40,565 nucleotides of DNA from Spirogloea muscicola (taxonomy: Eukaryota > Streptophyta > Zygnematophyceae > Spirogloeales > Spirogloeaceae): contig WELB01000048.1 of assembly GCA_009602725.1 (NCBI GenBank), forward strand, positions 467,305-507,869. The letters run 5' to 3'. Shown one piece after another: positions 20,501 to 33,408 of this stretch. The notes beneath the pieces were generated by a model. It was not told where the DNA came from, ran no database searches, and was given only the letters and a program-made list of their open reading frames with translations. The stretch's first letter is position 1, and the number at the start of each line of letters is the position of its first letter. Made by a program: the position numbers and the translations under genes.

Positions 20501-23500
20501 ATGAGGAGGTACAGGCGGCCTCCATCACCTGCTTTCAGGCACAGGTCAACGGGTTCCAGCTCATCGCCAGCCGACACAGCCTCGAGGGCATGTCGGAAGA
20601 TTTCATGAGACTCCTCTGCTATGACAGACGAAAATGGCTTCCCCATGACAGCACCCTGCAGTGCAGCAACATCATCATGGCGTCAATAGGAAGGTATGAG
20701 CAGAAAAGGTAACAGCATGACATAAAGCATCATGTTGAAGCTTGACAGTTGCAATGAGCAGCTGATGCGATATCTCCTACGGCGTTAAGCATCTTGAAGG
20801 GTTGTGAATGAGACACAGCCTCATATTCAACGGATTGGTGTGCTTCAGCTGACAGTTTCTAGCAGCTAATTTTAGTAGCCAGGGTACTGTGATGGGTCAG
20901 ACGCTCTGACCAAAGTCATGCACAGACAGGTGCTCAAATTTCCACATATCTGGCCAGTAAAAGCCATCACAGCTTGCTACCTTGTCAAGTTGCATCAGCT
21001 TGCTTGCGCGGGTATTCCACTCATACACATTGCAACTTCCAGAGAGTCCAATGACTGGTGTTCTGGCGCCTTCCATGCCAGAGTGGAGTTTCCTTGAGAC
21101 TTCAATGAGCTGCCGCTGGACCTTCAGACGCTCATTGTTGAGATGGGTCTGCAGATCAAGAGAGCAGTCACAGTCAGGCACGAATTGAATAACTTGAGAA
21201 CTGTCCAGAAACATGACCCAAAGTGCCTTCGGTGGTTTGCATTTCTTGACACTACGTCCTCTCGAGCCGTCTCTCAAGCTTATCTGAAGGCGGAAATTTA
21301 CCAGGCAAGGAGCAGGGTCAAGGGAACTCGCACGATGGACCTCTCTCATACTAGGTGACTGAAGTTATACAAGATGAGAGTTTCAAACTTGAGTGCTAGA
21401 AGATGATCTGAAGTGACTGGTGAATGTGCAAAAGGACATGTTCCCTCCCGGTAGTGGTGCCTGCCTGGTCGACATACAAGGTGACTCCATTGGGATACCT
21501 GGATTTTAAATCGAATAGCATACAAGTCTGGGTTCTCCGGCAGCGAGTCCTTTACAAGCAGCCTCAGCATTTGCATCATCTCAATCTGCTCCATGAAAGC
21601 TCCAAATACTCTCGATCAGTGGTGCAATGTGACATGCCGGGAGCTTATCTTGCTTCATAGTTGGCTTCCCCAGCATCTTCGCAACCTACCCACTCCAAGG
21701 ATCCAACTGAACCTCCTTGCCACACTCAGTTGTACAAACCAGGTGCACAGTGACACATACCTCTGGATCCTCCCATGCAGGACTTTGCTGGCGGGCAATC
21801 TCATAATATGCGTCAAAGGAGTAGCGAGGGTGGAGATTGACGCCATCAGGCGGAGCGTGTGTAGACTTGTCGCCAGCCCATTTAATAGTCTGGGCAATAC
21901 CTGTGCGTACACACAAGAAGGCATATTTAGAAACTCGCTAGGTAGATGAGAATGGGAAGCCTCGAACAACTGCGAGCAATTCGTGAGAGGATGTTCTTGA
22001 CACTAAGCCCTCAGCTTTGATTCAGTGTCCTTCTAGCCCTCAGACCCTACTTGCAGACGTGGAGCTAGGACTGCATAGCCTTGTTTGGACTCAGGACCAC
22101 TTGTAGGGATGACAAAGAGGAGATGTGAACGTTACCACTCCGAAACCACATGATCAGGTCCCCTTCTTTGTTGACTGGAGCAACAGCAAGGCCACAGACT
22201 TTAGGCCCGAGGGCTGCAGCTCCTGTGTAACCTGCGCCCTCCAGGCTGTTTGTCACGTAGACCCCCTCTTCGACATCGTCCTTCTCCAGCAGCCACTTGG
22301 CGAGGTCGGCGACCTGATACGCCAAGTCACATGATACTTAGCAGGGGTTGTAAAGCAGGAGTATAGATTCACGCCGGAGGTCGCTGTATCGGCGAAGTAA
22401 TCGATAAGAGCCTGAGGCAAGCAAGGGCAAGATCCTTACCTCTGACTCGCTAGGCGCCGTCCCACGCACAATGACCTGCCCTTTGCAGATGAGAGCCGCA
22501 CCCTCGCATGGGACCTGTGAGCCGCAAGTGGGACGGTTGGAGCCCACAACATTAACAGAATGACAAGGGCAAGCATATGCCTGTTGCTTTCCTTGATATA
22601 ATATTGTATCTAAGCCATGCCTGCTGGATGCAACCCCAGCTCTATTAACATGGCAGTACATGTGCTTTACTTTACCGACTCAGTGCATCTGACAATAAAG
22701 TCAGTGCTCACAAGGTCATGGACGCCAGGGCTCTGAGTGATGATCCCAAGCGGAGCATATCTTGTTAGCATGCTGCACAGCATGGCCCTCGTGTGCATCT
22801 CCCGCTTCTGCTGCGCCTCTTCACTCGCCTCAATGTCCATTGCTAGCTGCAGAGCGAATGCCTGCAGAAACAGTTGCCTTGTCTTGAGCAACAACATACT
22901 TGATGCAGTGGGTTGCCTAATTTGCAACAAACAGAGGCCCCCCACCTCCCGCCTCCCTCCCTCCCTCCCTCCCTCCCTCCCTCTCTCCCTTCCTCCCTCC
23001 CTCCCTCCTTGCAGGGTCGCACCTGCCAGCAATCAGTATTTGCAGGTGCAGCAATAACCCTTTTGCAGCAACTCAAGAGCTTATCTGATCATCTGCGCCT
23101 GCGGTGGCCTCAATGTGCCTTGTGATGATTAAGTCAAGGCAAAGGCCGCGGCCTGACAACCCCCCAGCATCACTATGCAGGGTGAAGAGAAGCTGATGTG
23201 TACCTCCTTGATGAGATCACAGGCATAGCGTTGAGGATAGGGGACCATCTTTGGGCCGTTCCGATGATGGCAGACCACCAGACCCCACAATCTTGCAATT
23301 CTGGCGTGGCCAATCGTAACGACTATGGCCATGACCAGAGTACCCGAGCACTTCAAATTCCTGGAGTACTCTTTATGGCAGCCAGACACTCCTGCTTGCA
23401 GTACTGAAGACTTGGTTAGCATCAGGAAATAGCATGAAGTACATAACAGTTGCACAAAGAGAAGGGCAAGCTAGTCATTGAAGCTCAATGATCATGGTAT

Positions 23501-26110
23501 TCAAGCTAAGACATTTTGTACGAACTCTGCTCTAGTCAAGTCAAAGGGTGAAGTTGCTCGCGGAAGCCATGAGAATTGCACCTCGCAGAGTGGATGCAGT
23601 GAGAATCATTGGCTGCGGCAATGCGGGGTCCTGAATGATGTCCACATTGGGAGCTTCGTTGTCCACTATGAGTCTCAAACGCACCTTGACATAAGCCTCC
23701 CTTGTAGCCTGCCATACTCATCCAACAGTGTAGGGCACCCATCATATGTCAACTTCATTACTGTGACATAGCTGCATCTATCGCTGCCAAGTTTGTCCTC
23801 CAGCGTCTGAGTATTGGTCCATCTCACGACTGTGTCAACCAACAGTTGAGTCAAACGGTGTTGTAGCTACTGCAGGAAATGGGAGACGGCTTACTTGGGG
23901 AACATCGTTGGCTGGAAAATGTAGACCAAGGTACGGCTCCAAGAAGTCCTCCTTGACCTCGGAGATGACCTGTTCCACCAGAGGAGGCGTACTATTTCTT
24001 AGAAGATGTACTTTGGCTCCTGCAGGCAATCGTTGTTGTTTGAAAGGAAACTTCAAGACACTGCAGAAGGACCTTATCCTATATATCCAAAACAAGGACA
24101 GTACCTCTCCATGCTGGTCCTCGTGAAACCTATAGACCATCACCCTTTCATACCCCGTGATAGACTTCACCTCCTGTGGAAGCAAAGCCAGTGCCAATAA
24201 GCGCCACGCACACTTGATTTTGTCTAACCTGCCTTGCTCGAAGTTCTGCAAGTGACTCTTCCTCGAGGAGTGGAGCCTGACAAGGGCCACACTAAGTCAA
24301 CGTGGAATAAAGTGTCAAACTCCACTATCAATGGTCCAGAATGCAGGTACGAGAGACACTGCTGAGTGAGGAGACTCACTTGTGCTACTGTGTCAGCAAG
24401 CTTCTGCAGCTCGCCAGGTGCGATTTGCTGGAGCTTGGTGATACTGGCACTGGCCAGTCCGTGCTTCTCAATTGCACCAGCTTCAAGCTGAGCAAGTTCT
24501 GCATACTCAAGAGAGAACTTCAGTCAGGCAGATAACAAGGGTAACATACAAGTAGCAATCACTTTAGGCCCCCAAGCTGCATCTAGTCTTCACTGTTTGC
24601 CTCCTTCAAAGGGCTTGCAAGCTACAATGGTCAAGGATACGGTAAGACCTTCTGGTAGAATTGGCTCAAAGTCAATGACAACTCCCTCTGTCGTCCTGTG
24701 GATGATGGCATACAATGGTCTTTCTGCACAGTTGGAGGTCAACGAGGTCGTAGCAATGTGTAAGTTATGAAGGATACGCACTTGCATAGGGTGTTCTAAT
24801 TGGCCTGATGCTTGGAGATGACGCAGCCTGCGTGTCAATGTGGCTAACTTGCCGGGCCTGGGCTGCAAGCATGACTAATGCCTGCCCGTATAATCTGCAG
24901 AGCTGTGCCTGCGGCCCTCACAGAGGTTATCTACTAAATGTGCAGTTTGCAGCAGCCACACACAAGGCCACTAGTACACCAAGCACGCACTTGACTTGGC
25001 GGTGGCCACGCGAAGCGGGTTGACGATGTTCAGGTCCGGAAATGTGAAGGCTCGCCTTAGCAGTTCCGCGCTCTGCAGACCCGCCGCTTGAAGGTGAGCA
25101 TTGAGACTATGAGCCAAAGGAGGAGGGACGGCTAGAAATTAGGTTTTTGGTTGACTGTGTCAGTGTGTGGGCATACAAGCAGACGACTACTGGTGCCTCA
25201 TGCCTCGCACCTTTGGCTCCAACAGGTTCCGAAAGTCTCTGCCAAGCAAGTCATGTGCGTCGACGTCCTCCTCGTGGTCCATGAAGTCGAAAATGTTCTT
25301 TGCCAGCGCAAGAATCTGCACATCCGAGGATCTCTCAGGGGCTGTCGTTGTTCCCTCTGCACGGCTTGTCGTCCTTTCTTCACGTCGCGCCCGCAAGCCA
25401 CAAATGAAACGAGCTCTGTGGAGCTCCAGCAGAGTCACGAAATCTGCAGCTCTGACATGGGCACGATGGTTATAAGGGCTGCCAGTTGGACCTTGTACTT
25501 CTTCGCGTGGACCAGCAGGAGGGTGCCAAACCCCTGGATGTAGCCTGGCCGGTGGGCATGCTGCAGGTAGGCGTGCACATCCGCGCCGTTCACTGTGACA
25601 GGCTTGTCTTCCACTGAGCTCACCTCCTTCTCCTTGTCGCCGTCCTCTGTGATAACCTAGACGCAGGCACCAGCAGACGAGCTCGACAATCAGCTCACCG
25701 GTCGTGGTTGGACACGGTCTGTGATCTTGTCAGTGCCAGTGTGCATATGCCTGTCCCTGTGCTTGCGAGCTGCTACAATTCGCCTGCCGCGGCTGTGACC
25801 AGCAGCTGCAGTTCCCTGCGAGTGCGCGCTGCAAAGCAATGCTCCTGCGGAACGACTGCAAGCTGCTATATGATGAGTGCAACCAGCATTGTGGTGCCCA
25901 CGTCAAAAAGAAGGGCTGTCACCAGCTTGACGTCGTTGAGCTCACCTTCCAAGCATTCTGCATTAGCCGGGTCTGCTTCACAGCATGGTACGGGTTGCCG
26001 CTTTTGGAGTGCTTGGCCACCCAGATGGAGGCGTCGATCTCGTCCTGAGGCCGCGCGTAGTTCCTGTGGAAGGTGTACGGGCCGACATTGACCATCACGC
26101 CGCCGTCCAT
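17546..26110 (-). CDS. PHY: Phytochrome 2: PAS-GAF-PHY-PAS-PAS-kinase-like, 24 exons, 1166 aa
   Basis: Tandem paralogue of phytochrome 1. Exons (minus strand, 5'->3'): 26110-25946, 25644-25492, 25315-25211, 25072-24991, 24723-24649, 24498-24380, 24173-24105, 23969-23895, 23708-23582, 23391-23204, 22861-22712, 22514-22440, 22313-22136, 21900-21761, 21585-21499, 21148-20981, 20655-20407, 20218-20024, 19747-19617, 19445-19295, 19150-19047, 18803-18683, 18452-18151, 17837-17546. The sum is 3501 nt. The GAF domain has [25 protein letters not shown] and Cys328-His329 in LRGVSGCHKEY; the PHY tongue has PRYSF. The kinase part has His893 in CHEISSPLDGI (Arg-Asn replaced by Ser-Ser), a weak second helix (QNMLNASLIREGRLEL), N-box [17 protein letters not shown]1 VSDSGKGM and G2 PGLGLGV. 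The tail ends soon after the GEWSS motif. An in-frame Met at 26284 is an alternative start, but the Arg-rich extension looks like 5'-UTR. Likely binds bilin; kinase activity is uncertain. Confidence 0.92.
17594..17656 (-). other. Post-kinase GEWSS motif of phytochrome 2
   Basis: GVIHTTIGEWSSPEQLQAA lies about 16 residues before the C-terminus. It is the partner of the motif in phytochrome 1 at 3188-3250, while the neighbouring linkers differ. Confidence 0.7.
19151..19294 (-). other. Stop-free 144-nt intron splitting the phytochrome 2 H-box
   Basis: This intron lies exactly between the codons for His-Glu and Ile-Ser-Ser-Pro. Its length is a multiple of three and it has no stop codon in the coding frame. 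Retention would insert 48 residues into the H-box without shifting the frame. The intron at the same position in phytochrome 1 (4428-4672, 245 nt) is not a multiple of three. Confidence 0.8.
22947..23013. repeat. CCCT/AGGG microsatellite in a phytochrome 2 intron
   Basis: A run of CCTC/CCTT units interrupted once by CTCT lies in the intron between the chromophore exon (ending at 23204) and the next exon (beginning at 22861). On the transcribed strand it is purine-rich (GGGA). Confidence 0.85.
23204..23391 (-). other. Phytochrome 2 chromophore-attachment exon
   Basis: Spliced, it reads LRGVSGCHKEYSRNLKC and continues into [16 protein letters not shown] and [10 protein letters not shown]. The bilin-binding Cys codon is at 23378-23380 and is followed by His. 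Exon length (188 nt) and phase are the same as in phytochrome 1. Confidence 0.88.
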
Positions 26111-27590
26111 GGCGGCCGCCACGAGGCCCTCCTGCCCGGCTCGGCTCTCACGCAGCGAGCTCGGCCCGGCCCTCCGTCTGCCCGGGCCTGCCTCGGGGGC
26201 CTCCCGCGTCGAAGCAAAACAACGACGCAATGCTAGCCGCCTCGCTGCCTGCGGCGCTGCCGAGGTTCGAGCTCCCGCGTGCACCGGAGCTCTGCGCCAC
26301 CTTATGAGTCCTTCTCGGGCTGGCTATCCACTGATAGCCACCCTCGCCCCCTTTGGAAGAGCTAGCTCGCTTCGTCTGCGCGGCGACGGCGGGGGCTAGT
26401 GTAAGGGGAGGGCCGGGCGGCGGGGGGAGGCGGGCCCCCCCCAAGCTTGCCAGCCGGCGCCGGGCCCTGGCTAGACGCTAGCCAGGCTATGGAGGGCCGG
26501 CGAGGAGGTTAGAGTTGGTGGTCCGGCGGGTGGGAGGGGAGGGGACTGCTGGCGACTCGCCGGTAGCGCCCGCCGACATTTTTCCTTCGGTAATTCGGCT
26601 CCACCTGCTGGAATGGCCATTGAATGGCATTGCTTGCGGCACCTTAGACTGTGAACGAATTGCCATGCACCTCCACGCGCCCCCGCCTTGCGCCGGACTC
26701 GCTGCCGCAGCGGCTGTGTTTGATGTGCCTCCCAATCCGTCGGGAAACTGGCGTGATGTATTTGAGGGCCCTCTCAACCCGTCGTGGAAAGGGGGACGAA
26801 ACACGAGTGAGCCGGTTGGAAGCGCTTGCCGCCAGCCGGGTTAGCTGACGGCAGAGTTGGCCGGCGCCCGACAGTTACCCTCCACTTGAGGGGGGCCGGG
26901 CAGCTTCTGAGCCGCCCGATCACGTCACCATCCCCCACGCACCGCCGCAGGATGCAGTCGGCTGACGCCGTCCGATGCGCCACGATGATCTCCGTCAGGG
27001 GCTCCCATTGGCGGGCCCGATCCGACGTGGTGGCGAGGGGCCCGCTCCGCCGTCGATTCTGGATGGCCTGCCGACCTCGGCGAGATCTGCGGGGCGTGGC
27101 GCGCGTGTGGGCCCCCCACGCTTTGTCGGCCGGCCCCACCACCCGGTTGACGAGGAGTTACTGCCGCTTCCCATAGCTGATATTATATGGCTGCCGTTAC
27201 TATTCCCGACAGCTAAGTTGCAACCCTTGCCAAGGGCAGGTCTAGGCATTGCTTCACACTTCATCGCGGCCACGCAGCTCGAGAGCCGCCGCGCCGCCGC
27301 CGCGGCCGCCGCCGCTGCCGCCNCCGCCGCCGCAGCTGCGACGCTGCCGGCGGCAGCTGCCGTGGTGACCGGTCAGCTGGCGGCGTGCGCCTCGCCGCCT
27401 TCCAGGGGCCTCGGAGGTCGCAGCAGAAGCCATGTCTCGTGAGCCCCGAGCGGCTTGCGCGGCCGCGGCTCTTGCCGGCGGCGGGGCGTTGCTGCTTCCT
27501 ATCTTGAGCCAAGGAAGACTGAGCATGCCAGGAGACTGGCAGAGGCTGCGGTAGTGCGAAGCAGAGGAATTGGTGCGGTGGGCCGCAGTG
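26111..27590. promoter_or_regulatory. Divergent promoter region between phytochrome 2 (-) and CPSF73 (+)
   Basis: This 1.48-kb GC-rich stretch separates two head-to-head genes and must hold both promoters. It contains a solo retroelement 3'-UTR arm at 26308-26365 (CTTCTCGGGCTGGCTATC, then CCTCGCCCCCTTTGG), a short imperfect direct repeat of about 35 nt at 26718-26790, and a GCC run with one unresolved base (27323). I see no supported coding exon; frames here have simple-sequence or shadow-like composition. Confidence 0.45.
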
Positions 27591-30500
27591 ATGTCGAAGC
27601 GCGAGGGCGGCGCGCTGGAGGGTGGCGAGGACAAGATGGAGATCATTCCGCTGGGAGCTGGCAGCGAGGTCGGGCGCTCCTGCGTCTATCTCACGTACAA
27701 GGGCAAGCACCTGCTGGTCAGTAGCCTAAGCCCAAACCACAACCGGAAACCCTAGCATTTGGAAGCCAAAGCCTGGAGACTTTTCCATGTGTGGACCACA
27801 AGCTGGAGGAACTTTCTCATAGATACAGAGTCTATAATCCTTACAGACTCCATAATCCAGGGTTCAAAGTCGCACTCTACAACCTAGATACTGTACGGCA
27901 AGGCCTGGTGCATGTCACAGGTTGTGCAGACTGCAAACGAATCTCGTATTTCCGCAACAATCCTCTGGTGCTCTATGTTGGGCTCCTACTGCTCCAGCAG
28001 TTGTGGTGGAAACCCTTGTGCATGTCATTCAGCACCTTGTGAGATTGTGGGATCGGTATCTGAAGTCCGGATGCTGGACTTAGCTGCCAAATGTAGATCC
28101 AGAAATGAGGAATGCTGGCAAGCAGCTGGTCTCTTGTGGTCAGGCACTCTGCTGCTGCTACATCTGACTTATCAGCATAGTGTTCGTCATTGCAATTTAT
28201 GCGTCGTTGCAGACGAACTTTGGACACTTCTAATCGGGGATTCAGCATGCACTTAGCCAGCTGCTGCATGAGTCCTGTCAGCAGTGTCTGCTGACGCTCT
28301 TGTCATATTGTGCTAGCTTGCGCTTCTTGTGGGCTGATTGCAGCTAATCCTTACTGATATCAGGCACGTGTTGTGACCTCCAGTTTGATTGCGGCATCCA
28401 CCCGGCATACTCGGGCATGGCTGGCCTCCCATTCTTTGATGAGATTGACCCCTCGGTGGTCGACGTTCTCCTTGTTACGCAGTCAGTGCCCAGCCTTGCA
28501 TTTGAAGCTCTTGCTTACTGTCATGCTGCCTCCACTAGCATAGGCAATGCGACTGCTGCATGCAAGCTCTTCACCGCACTTCGCCGCTTGCATGGTCTTC
28601 CTCAAGGTTCAGCACATTGCTGCACACCTCACCTTCCCTTATGTCACTATGTTGCAGCTTCCACTTGGATCATGCTGCATCTTTACCCTACTTCCTCCGT
28701 AAGGTAACTATTTCGAAGAGCCTGCTTAGACCACACAGAGAACCGCTACATGCTAGCTCAGGCATCCGGGATTGCTTGCTCGCTCAGCGAGCTCTTTGTG
28801 TAATCACAAAGCACACAAGCTTCCAAAATGTATAACAAGTGGCACAAAGTCGTCAAAGTGAAGAACAGCAAGCTCCTACTTATGTCTTGCTAGCATTACC
28901 ATGCAACAGACGTCCTTCAAGGGCAGAGTCTTCATGACCCATGCAACGAAAGCTGTTTACAAGTTGCTGTTGTCGGACTTCATCAAGGTCAGCAAAGTTT
29001 CATTGGAAGACAGCCTCTTTGATGAAAGCGACATACTCAAAAGTATGGAGAAAATTGAGGTATGCACAGGGCTTGACCATTTAAAATGTACTTGCCCAAA
29101 GAACCACTCATTTGATCGCTCCAAATTGCTGCACCACGCAAAAGTAGCGTTACTTTGACGGCAAGAGAACCATGTCACTGTATGTGACTCAACTTGAGGA
29201 CATTTTGTTCCTAACTTACATATAAAGTATGGTTTCTTATCAAGAGCGTAATGACAATGTACGCATCTCTGCATCAATGTTCTGTAGGTCATAGACTTCC
29301 ACCAGAGCATGGAAGTCAATGGGATCAAATTCTGGTGTTATACAGCCGGACATGTCTTGGGTGCAGCCATGTTCATGGTAGACATTGCTGGAATCCGTGT
29401 CCTGTATACTGGGGATTATTCCAGAGAAGAAGATCGCCACCTACGTGCTGCTGAGCTCCCTCCTTTCTCACCAGAGGTTTGCATAATTGGTCAGTGCTGA
29501 TGATCAGACACAATCATAAGACGCTGTGCATATCATTTGGAAGTCCTATCTAGACTGTTGTAGGGCTCCTGATTCCACCACCACAAGTACCTCTGGTTCC
29601 AAATGCTTTTCGTTAATCTTAGCCACTAGTCTGACTCGTATTCAGCAGTGTTTGCCTGCCTTTCGGCACGGCCCTTCCTTGAGCACGGCAGTAGCTGCAA
29701 TGTTTGAAGCAAAATTGGCTCCAGTAAGATGACTTTGCTGATGCTTTCGTTGCAACTTCTGGGTCGTCACAGAATCCACTTACGGCGTCCAAGTCCATGC
29801 ACCAAGACGAGATAGGGAGCGAAGATTCACAGACATCATCTCACAGACTGTGCTGAATGGGGGGAGGGTGCTGATACCTGCATTTGCTCTAGGGAGGGCT
29901 CAGGAGCTGCTCCTCATTCTGGATGAGTACTGGGCAGCTCACCCTGAGCTCCATCAGATTCCCATCTTTTATGCGTGAGTATGACTCCAAGAACTTGATG
30001 GTGATTGAGTGCTACTACAGATGAAAAGATGGAAACACTGAATAAGCGCCTGCAAGATACAAAGCGCCTGCAGTTACAAAGCTCAGGACTGGCCTTCATA
30101 GCTGCTGAACTTGGTGTTGGCATGCATTAAGGCCACGCTATTGTCTTATGTTGCTACGGCCACAAGGACTTACACCTCTCTGTATCTGCTGAGCAGTTCA
30201 CCACTGGCCAAGAAGTGCATGGCCGTATACCAGACTTATATCAACTCAATGAATGACAACATACGGCAGAAATTCGAAATATCGAACCCCTTCAACTTCA
30301 AGCACATACAGAGCCTGAAATCGATTGAACACTTTAAGGACAATGGACCTTCGGTTGTGATGGCCAGTCCTGGCGGCTTGCAGAGCGGCCTCTCTCGGCA
30401 GCTCTTTGACACTTGGTGCCAAGTATGATATCCCCGTCAGCCCTCGCCCAGGTTGCAGTCAATGCAAACGCCACAGTTCATATGCATGGGTGAAGGCATC

Positions 30501-32681
30501 ATCCTGCACTTGGCACTTGAGTCAACCGAGATGCAAGTGAAGGCTATCTCCTGACTTGTCTCTTGTTTCGTGTGTGTTTCGTGTTCTGCCGGACTTCGTT
30601 GTCTTCATGACTATCTTGTCTCCGGGGATATAAGGACAAAAGAAATGTTTGTGTTATTCCTGGTTATGTTGTGGAAGGAACTTTGGCCAAAACTATATTA
30701 CACGAGCCCAAGGAGATCACGCTCTCTAGTGGCAAAGTAGTCCCCCTTCGGATGAGAGTCCACTATATTTCCTTCTCTGCTCATGCAGACTTTCTGCAAA
30801 CAAGCGACTTCCTGGAGCAATTGAGGCCACCTAATGTGATCCTAGTCCATGGTGAAGCCAACGAGATGGGCAGACTGAAGGTCTGTGCATCTCTGAGCTG
30901 CAGCAGATCCATCCATTTCTTGAAGCTTATTGTTTCAGTGTTTGATGAAGACACGGCAGGTGTAATTTGTCCAATGGTTCCTAAGACCTGTATCAGTGTA
31001 TGGAATTGTCTAGTGTGGTCATATCTGGATGTTTGTCAATTGTGGTTGACCTTCTTCATGACAGGGCAAGTTGGTAACGCAATTTGAGAAGAGGGAAACC
31101 AAAATCTTGACACCCAAGAATTGTCAGACAGTGGAGTTGTTCTTCAAAGGGGAGAAGACTGCCAAGGGAGTTGGCAGACTGGCAGATGTGACGCCAAAAG
31201 AGGGTACAATCATTAGCGGCTTGCTTGTCAAGAAGGGTTTCAGGTATAGTTGCTTCAAGCACTCAAATGAGCGTCATCTACCCATTCTCCTACACTTGTT
31301 GCTGATGTGATCTTGCACTAGCATGCCAAGCTTCCATGCTAAATGGATCAATTTCTATCCTGATGTATTTGGAGTGTCCTTCATATTCACCTGATCAACT
31401 TTTGTAGGCTGGTATGATGGATTGACAAGGAACATCGTGAGTGGGCTCTGTCATTGTCCTGCAGCTACCAGATCATGGCGCCTGAGGACTTACAAACCTA
31501 CACACAGCTGTCAACCGGCCGAGTCTCTCAGCGTCAATCCGTGCCCTATTCAGGGTCCTTCACAGGTGTGCAACTAAAGCACTCGAGGCTGAGGAAGGAA
31601 GCTTTCAAGCACCAACCCAGCTCTAATGGCTGCAACCGTGGCTGAGAATGGTGTCACTTGATCTTCAGAAGAACACCACATGGCAATCCATTGGAGAGAA
31701 ATTTATTGGCATCTTTCCTTTATGCACCAAGCATCAATGCATGAATATACTGAGGCCACAAGATCGAAGTCTGCAGATGTTGTGGGTGTAAGGCAGATAT
31801 AACTTGTGAGCATCATTGGCAAGGTTTACAGTAGACGATATACATGAACTTTTAGTTGTTACAGATAGCTCAATTGTCAATTCTTGTGTGCTTGCGTGTT
31901 CTGCCCTTGGCTCGTTGCAGTGCTCAAGTATCGGCTGCAACAGATGTTCGAGGGCGTGGAGGAAGTGGCCAAAGCTGAGCTGCCAACAATTCAAGTCCTT
32001 GACAATGTGACAGGTAGAGGAGCTCCCGTGTAGCTTCCATGCTTGTGGATTACCTCAGTCCAAAACAAGAAGCTCATTTGTTGCCTTGATTGCCCATGTC
32101 AATCCACAGTTCGCAATCACCTCCACTGTATGCACACTTTTTGTTGTATCCATGTCTGAGATAGTTGTACTATAAGGTAGCCACGTGAACTTGGCTGACC
32201 TTCTATGCTCCGTGCTCCATTCTCGTGATGTATATGCATGACAAGGTGCTGATGTCACTTCGTTGATTTGTTCGTACCAGTTGCACATGCTAGCAGTGAG
32301 AATGTCATTCTGAACTGGGAGTCGGACCCCACCAGCGACATGATAGCAGACTCGGTGGTTGCGACCATTATGCACCTCAACACGCAGTCGGCAAGGTTGA
32401 CAGCGAGCAGTAGTGATGAAAGGGTGCAGTCAGAGGAGCGGGGAGGCATGAAGGAGGTTGGGATTGTGAAGGAGCTCCTGGCGGGAATTTATGGGCGGGA
32501 GAATGTGCAGGAAGGCCCTGAAGAGCTGCGGGTGAGTGTGGACGGCGTCATTGCGGTCGTTGCAAGGAGCGAGGGCAGCGGCGGCATGAAGCAGGTGACG
32601 TGCTCGGACGAGGGGCTGAGGAGCCGCATCAGCCTCGCCCTCAAGCGCATCCACACCGCCTTGCACCCCCTCAAGTTGTGA
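27591..32681 (+). CDS. CPSF73: CPSF73-I: mRNA 3'-end processing endonuclease, 12 exons, 689 aa
   Basis: Zinc-dependent endonuclease of the cleavage and polyadenylation complex, which cuts pre-mRNA before poly(A) addition in the nucleus. Exons: 27591-27716, 28384-28481, 28658-28703, 28910-29059, 29288-29489, 29773-29974, 30197-30422, 30635-30880, 31065-31243, 31465-31565, 31921-32013, 32281-32681; total 2070 nt, TGA stop. The metallo-beta-lactamase and beta-CASP motifs are complete: [26 protein letters not shown] (His75, His77, Asp79, His80), His162 in [10 protein letters not shown], Asp183 in TGDYS, His400 in SFSAHAD and His422 in VHGEANEM. Each residue number is the human CPSF73 number plus four. 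The length matches plant CPSF73-I (about 690 aa). The C-terminal domain ends at [14 protein letters not shown] Met seven codons upstream (27570) is an alternative start; I chose 27591 because the downstream peptide fits better. The gene is head to head with phytochrome 2. Confidence 0.96.
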
Positions 32682-33336
32682 TTGAGGATCGAGATCAATT
32701 AGCACCTTCTTGCCACCCGACCAAGCACGTGATCTGAACAGTCCGAAGCCTGAAAATTCCACGCTCTGCTGTAGGAGGTGGAATCTGCCTTAGGCTATCT
32801 GTTGTTGCTCTGTTACAAGCATTATGCCAGAAGGTGGTCATGTCCTTGTTATGTACAGCTGCACTGCTGAGACTGTCCACCACCTGCGCTTTCAGATTAA
32901 GCGTCCAAATTGATTAGCCACCCTCCAATACTTGCTACTTGCAAGTGAGCAAACAGAAGTGATGAAAGCTCCATATGCAAATTCGGTCTAAAGTACCAAA
33001 CACACGCATGTGCCTTTTTAGGACACTTCAGAAGATTTTTCCAAAGTCACCCTCAACCGTGTGGACGGCTTCCCAACTAGCAGGGCTTGGTCGAGGTGTC
33101 GTCTCCGCTATGCTCGATCGCAGTACACGCGCTAGAGCCGGAGCTGTGGGCAGTCCAGTGAAGAGCAGCACTTGCAAAGTAAGGCGATGGTTGTGAGAGG
33201 CCAGAGCCAGCAGCAGCAGGGGAGAGAAGGAGCGCAGTGCGCATACAGTGAGAGGGAGGCCTAAGCAAGCCAGTACGGTTGTAAGAGAGAACAACCATGA
33301 TGGTCAAATGAGGGGCTAAGGTACTGAGCGGCTGGA

Positions 33337-33340
<4 letters not shown>

Positions 33341-33406
<66 letters not shown>
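33341..33406. repeat. GA dinucleotide microsatellite, about 33 units
   Basis: An uninterrupted GA run lies directly left of retroelement-related sequence (GAGAAGGCGCGCGGTGCG). A simple repeat next to the 3' side of an inserted element is common for retroposed copies; that link is inference. Confidence 0.98.

Positions 33407-33408
<2 letters not shown>

Noticed and set aside
26111-26284. Extended N-terminus for phytochrome 2 from a Met at 26284
   Set aside because: The extra 58 residues are Arg/Ala-rich with no counterpart in phytochrome 1, which looks like translated 5'-UTR; I keep the start at 26110.
26400-27470. GC-rich open frames between phytochrome 2 and CPSF73
   Set aside because: Frames are open on both strands at once, lack recognisable domains and sit where two promoters must be; best explained by GC-rich composition.
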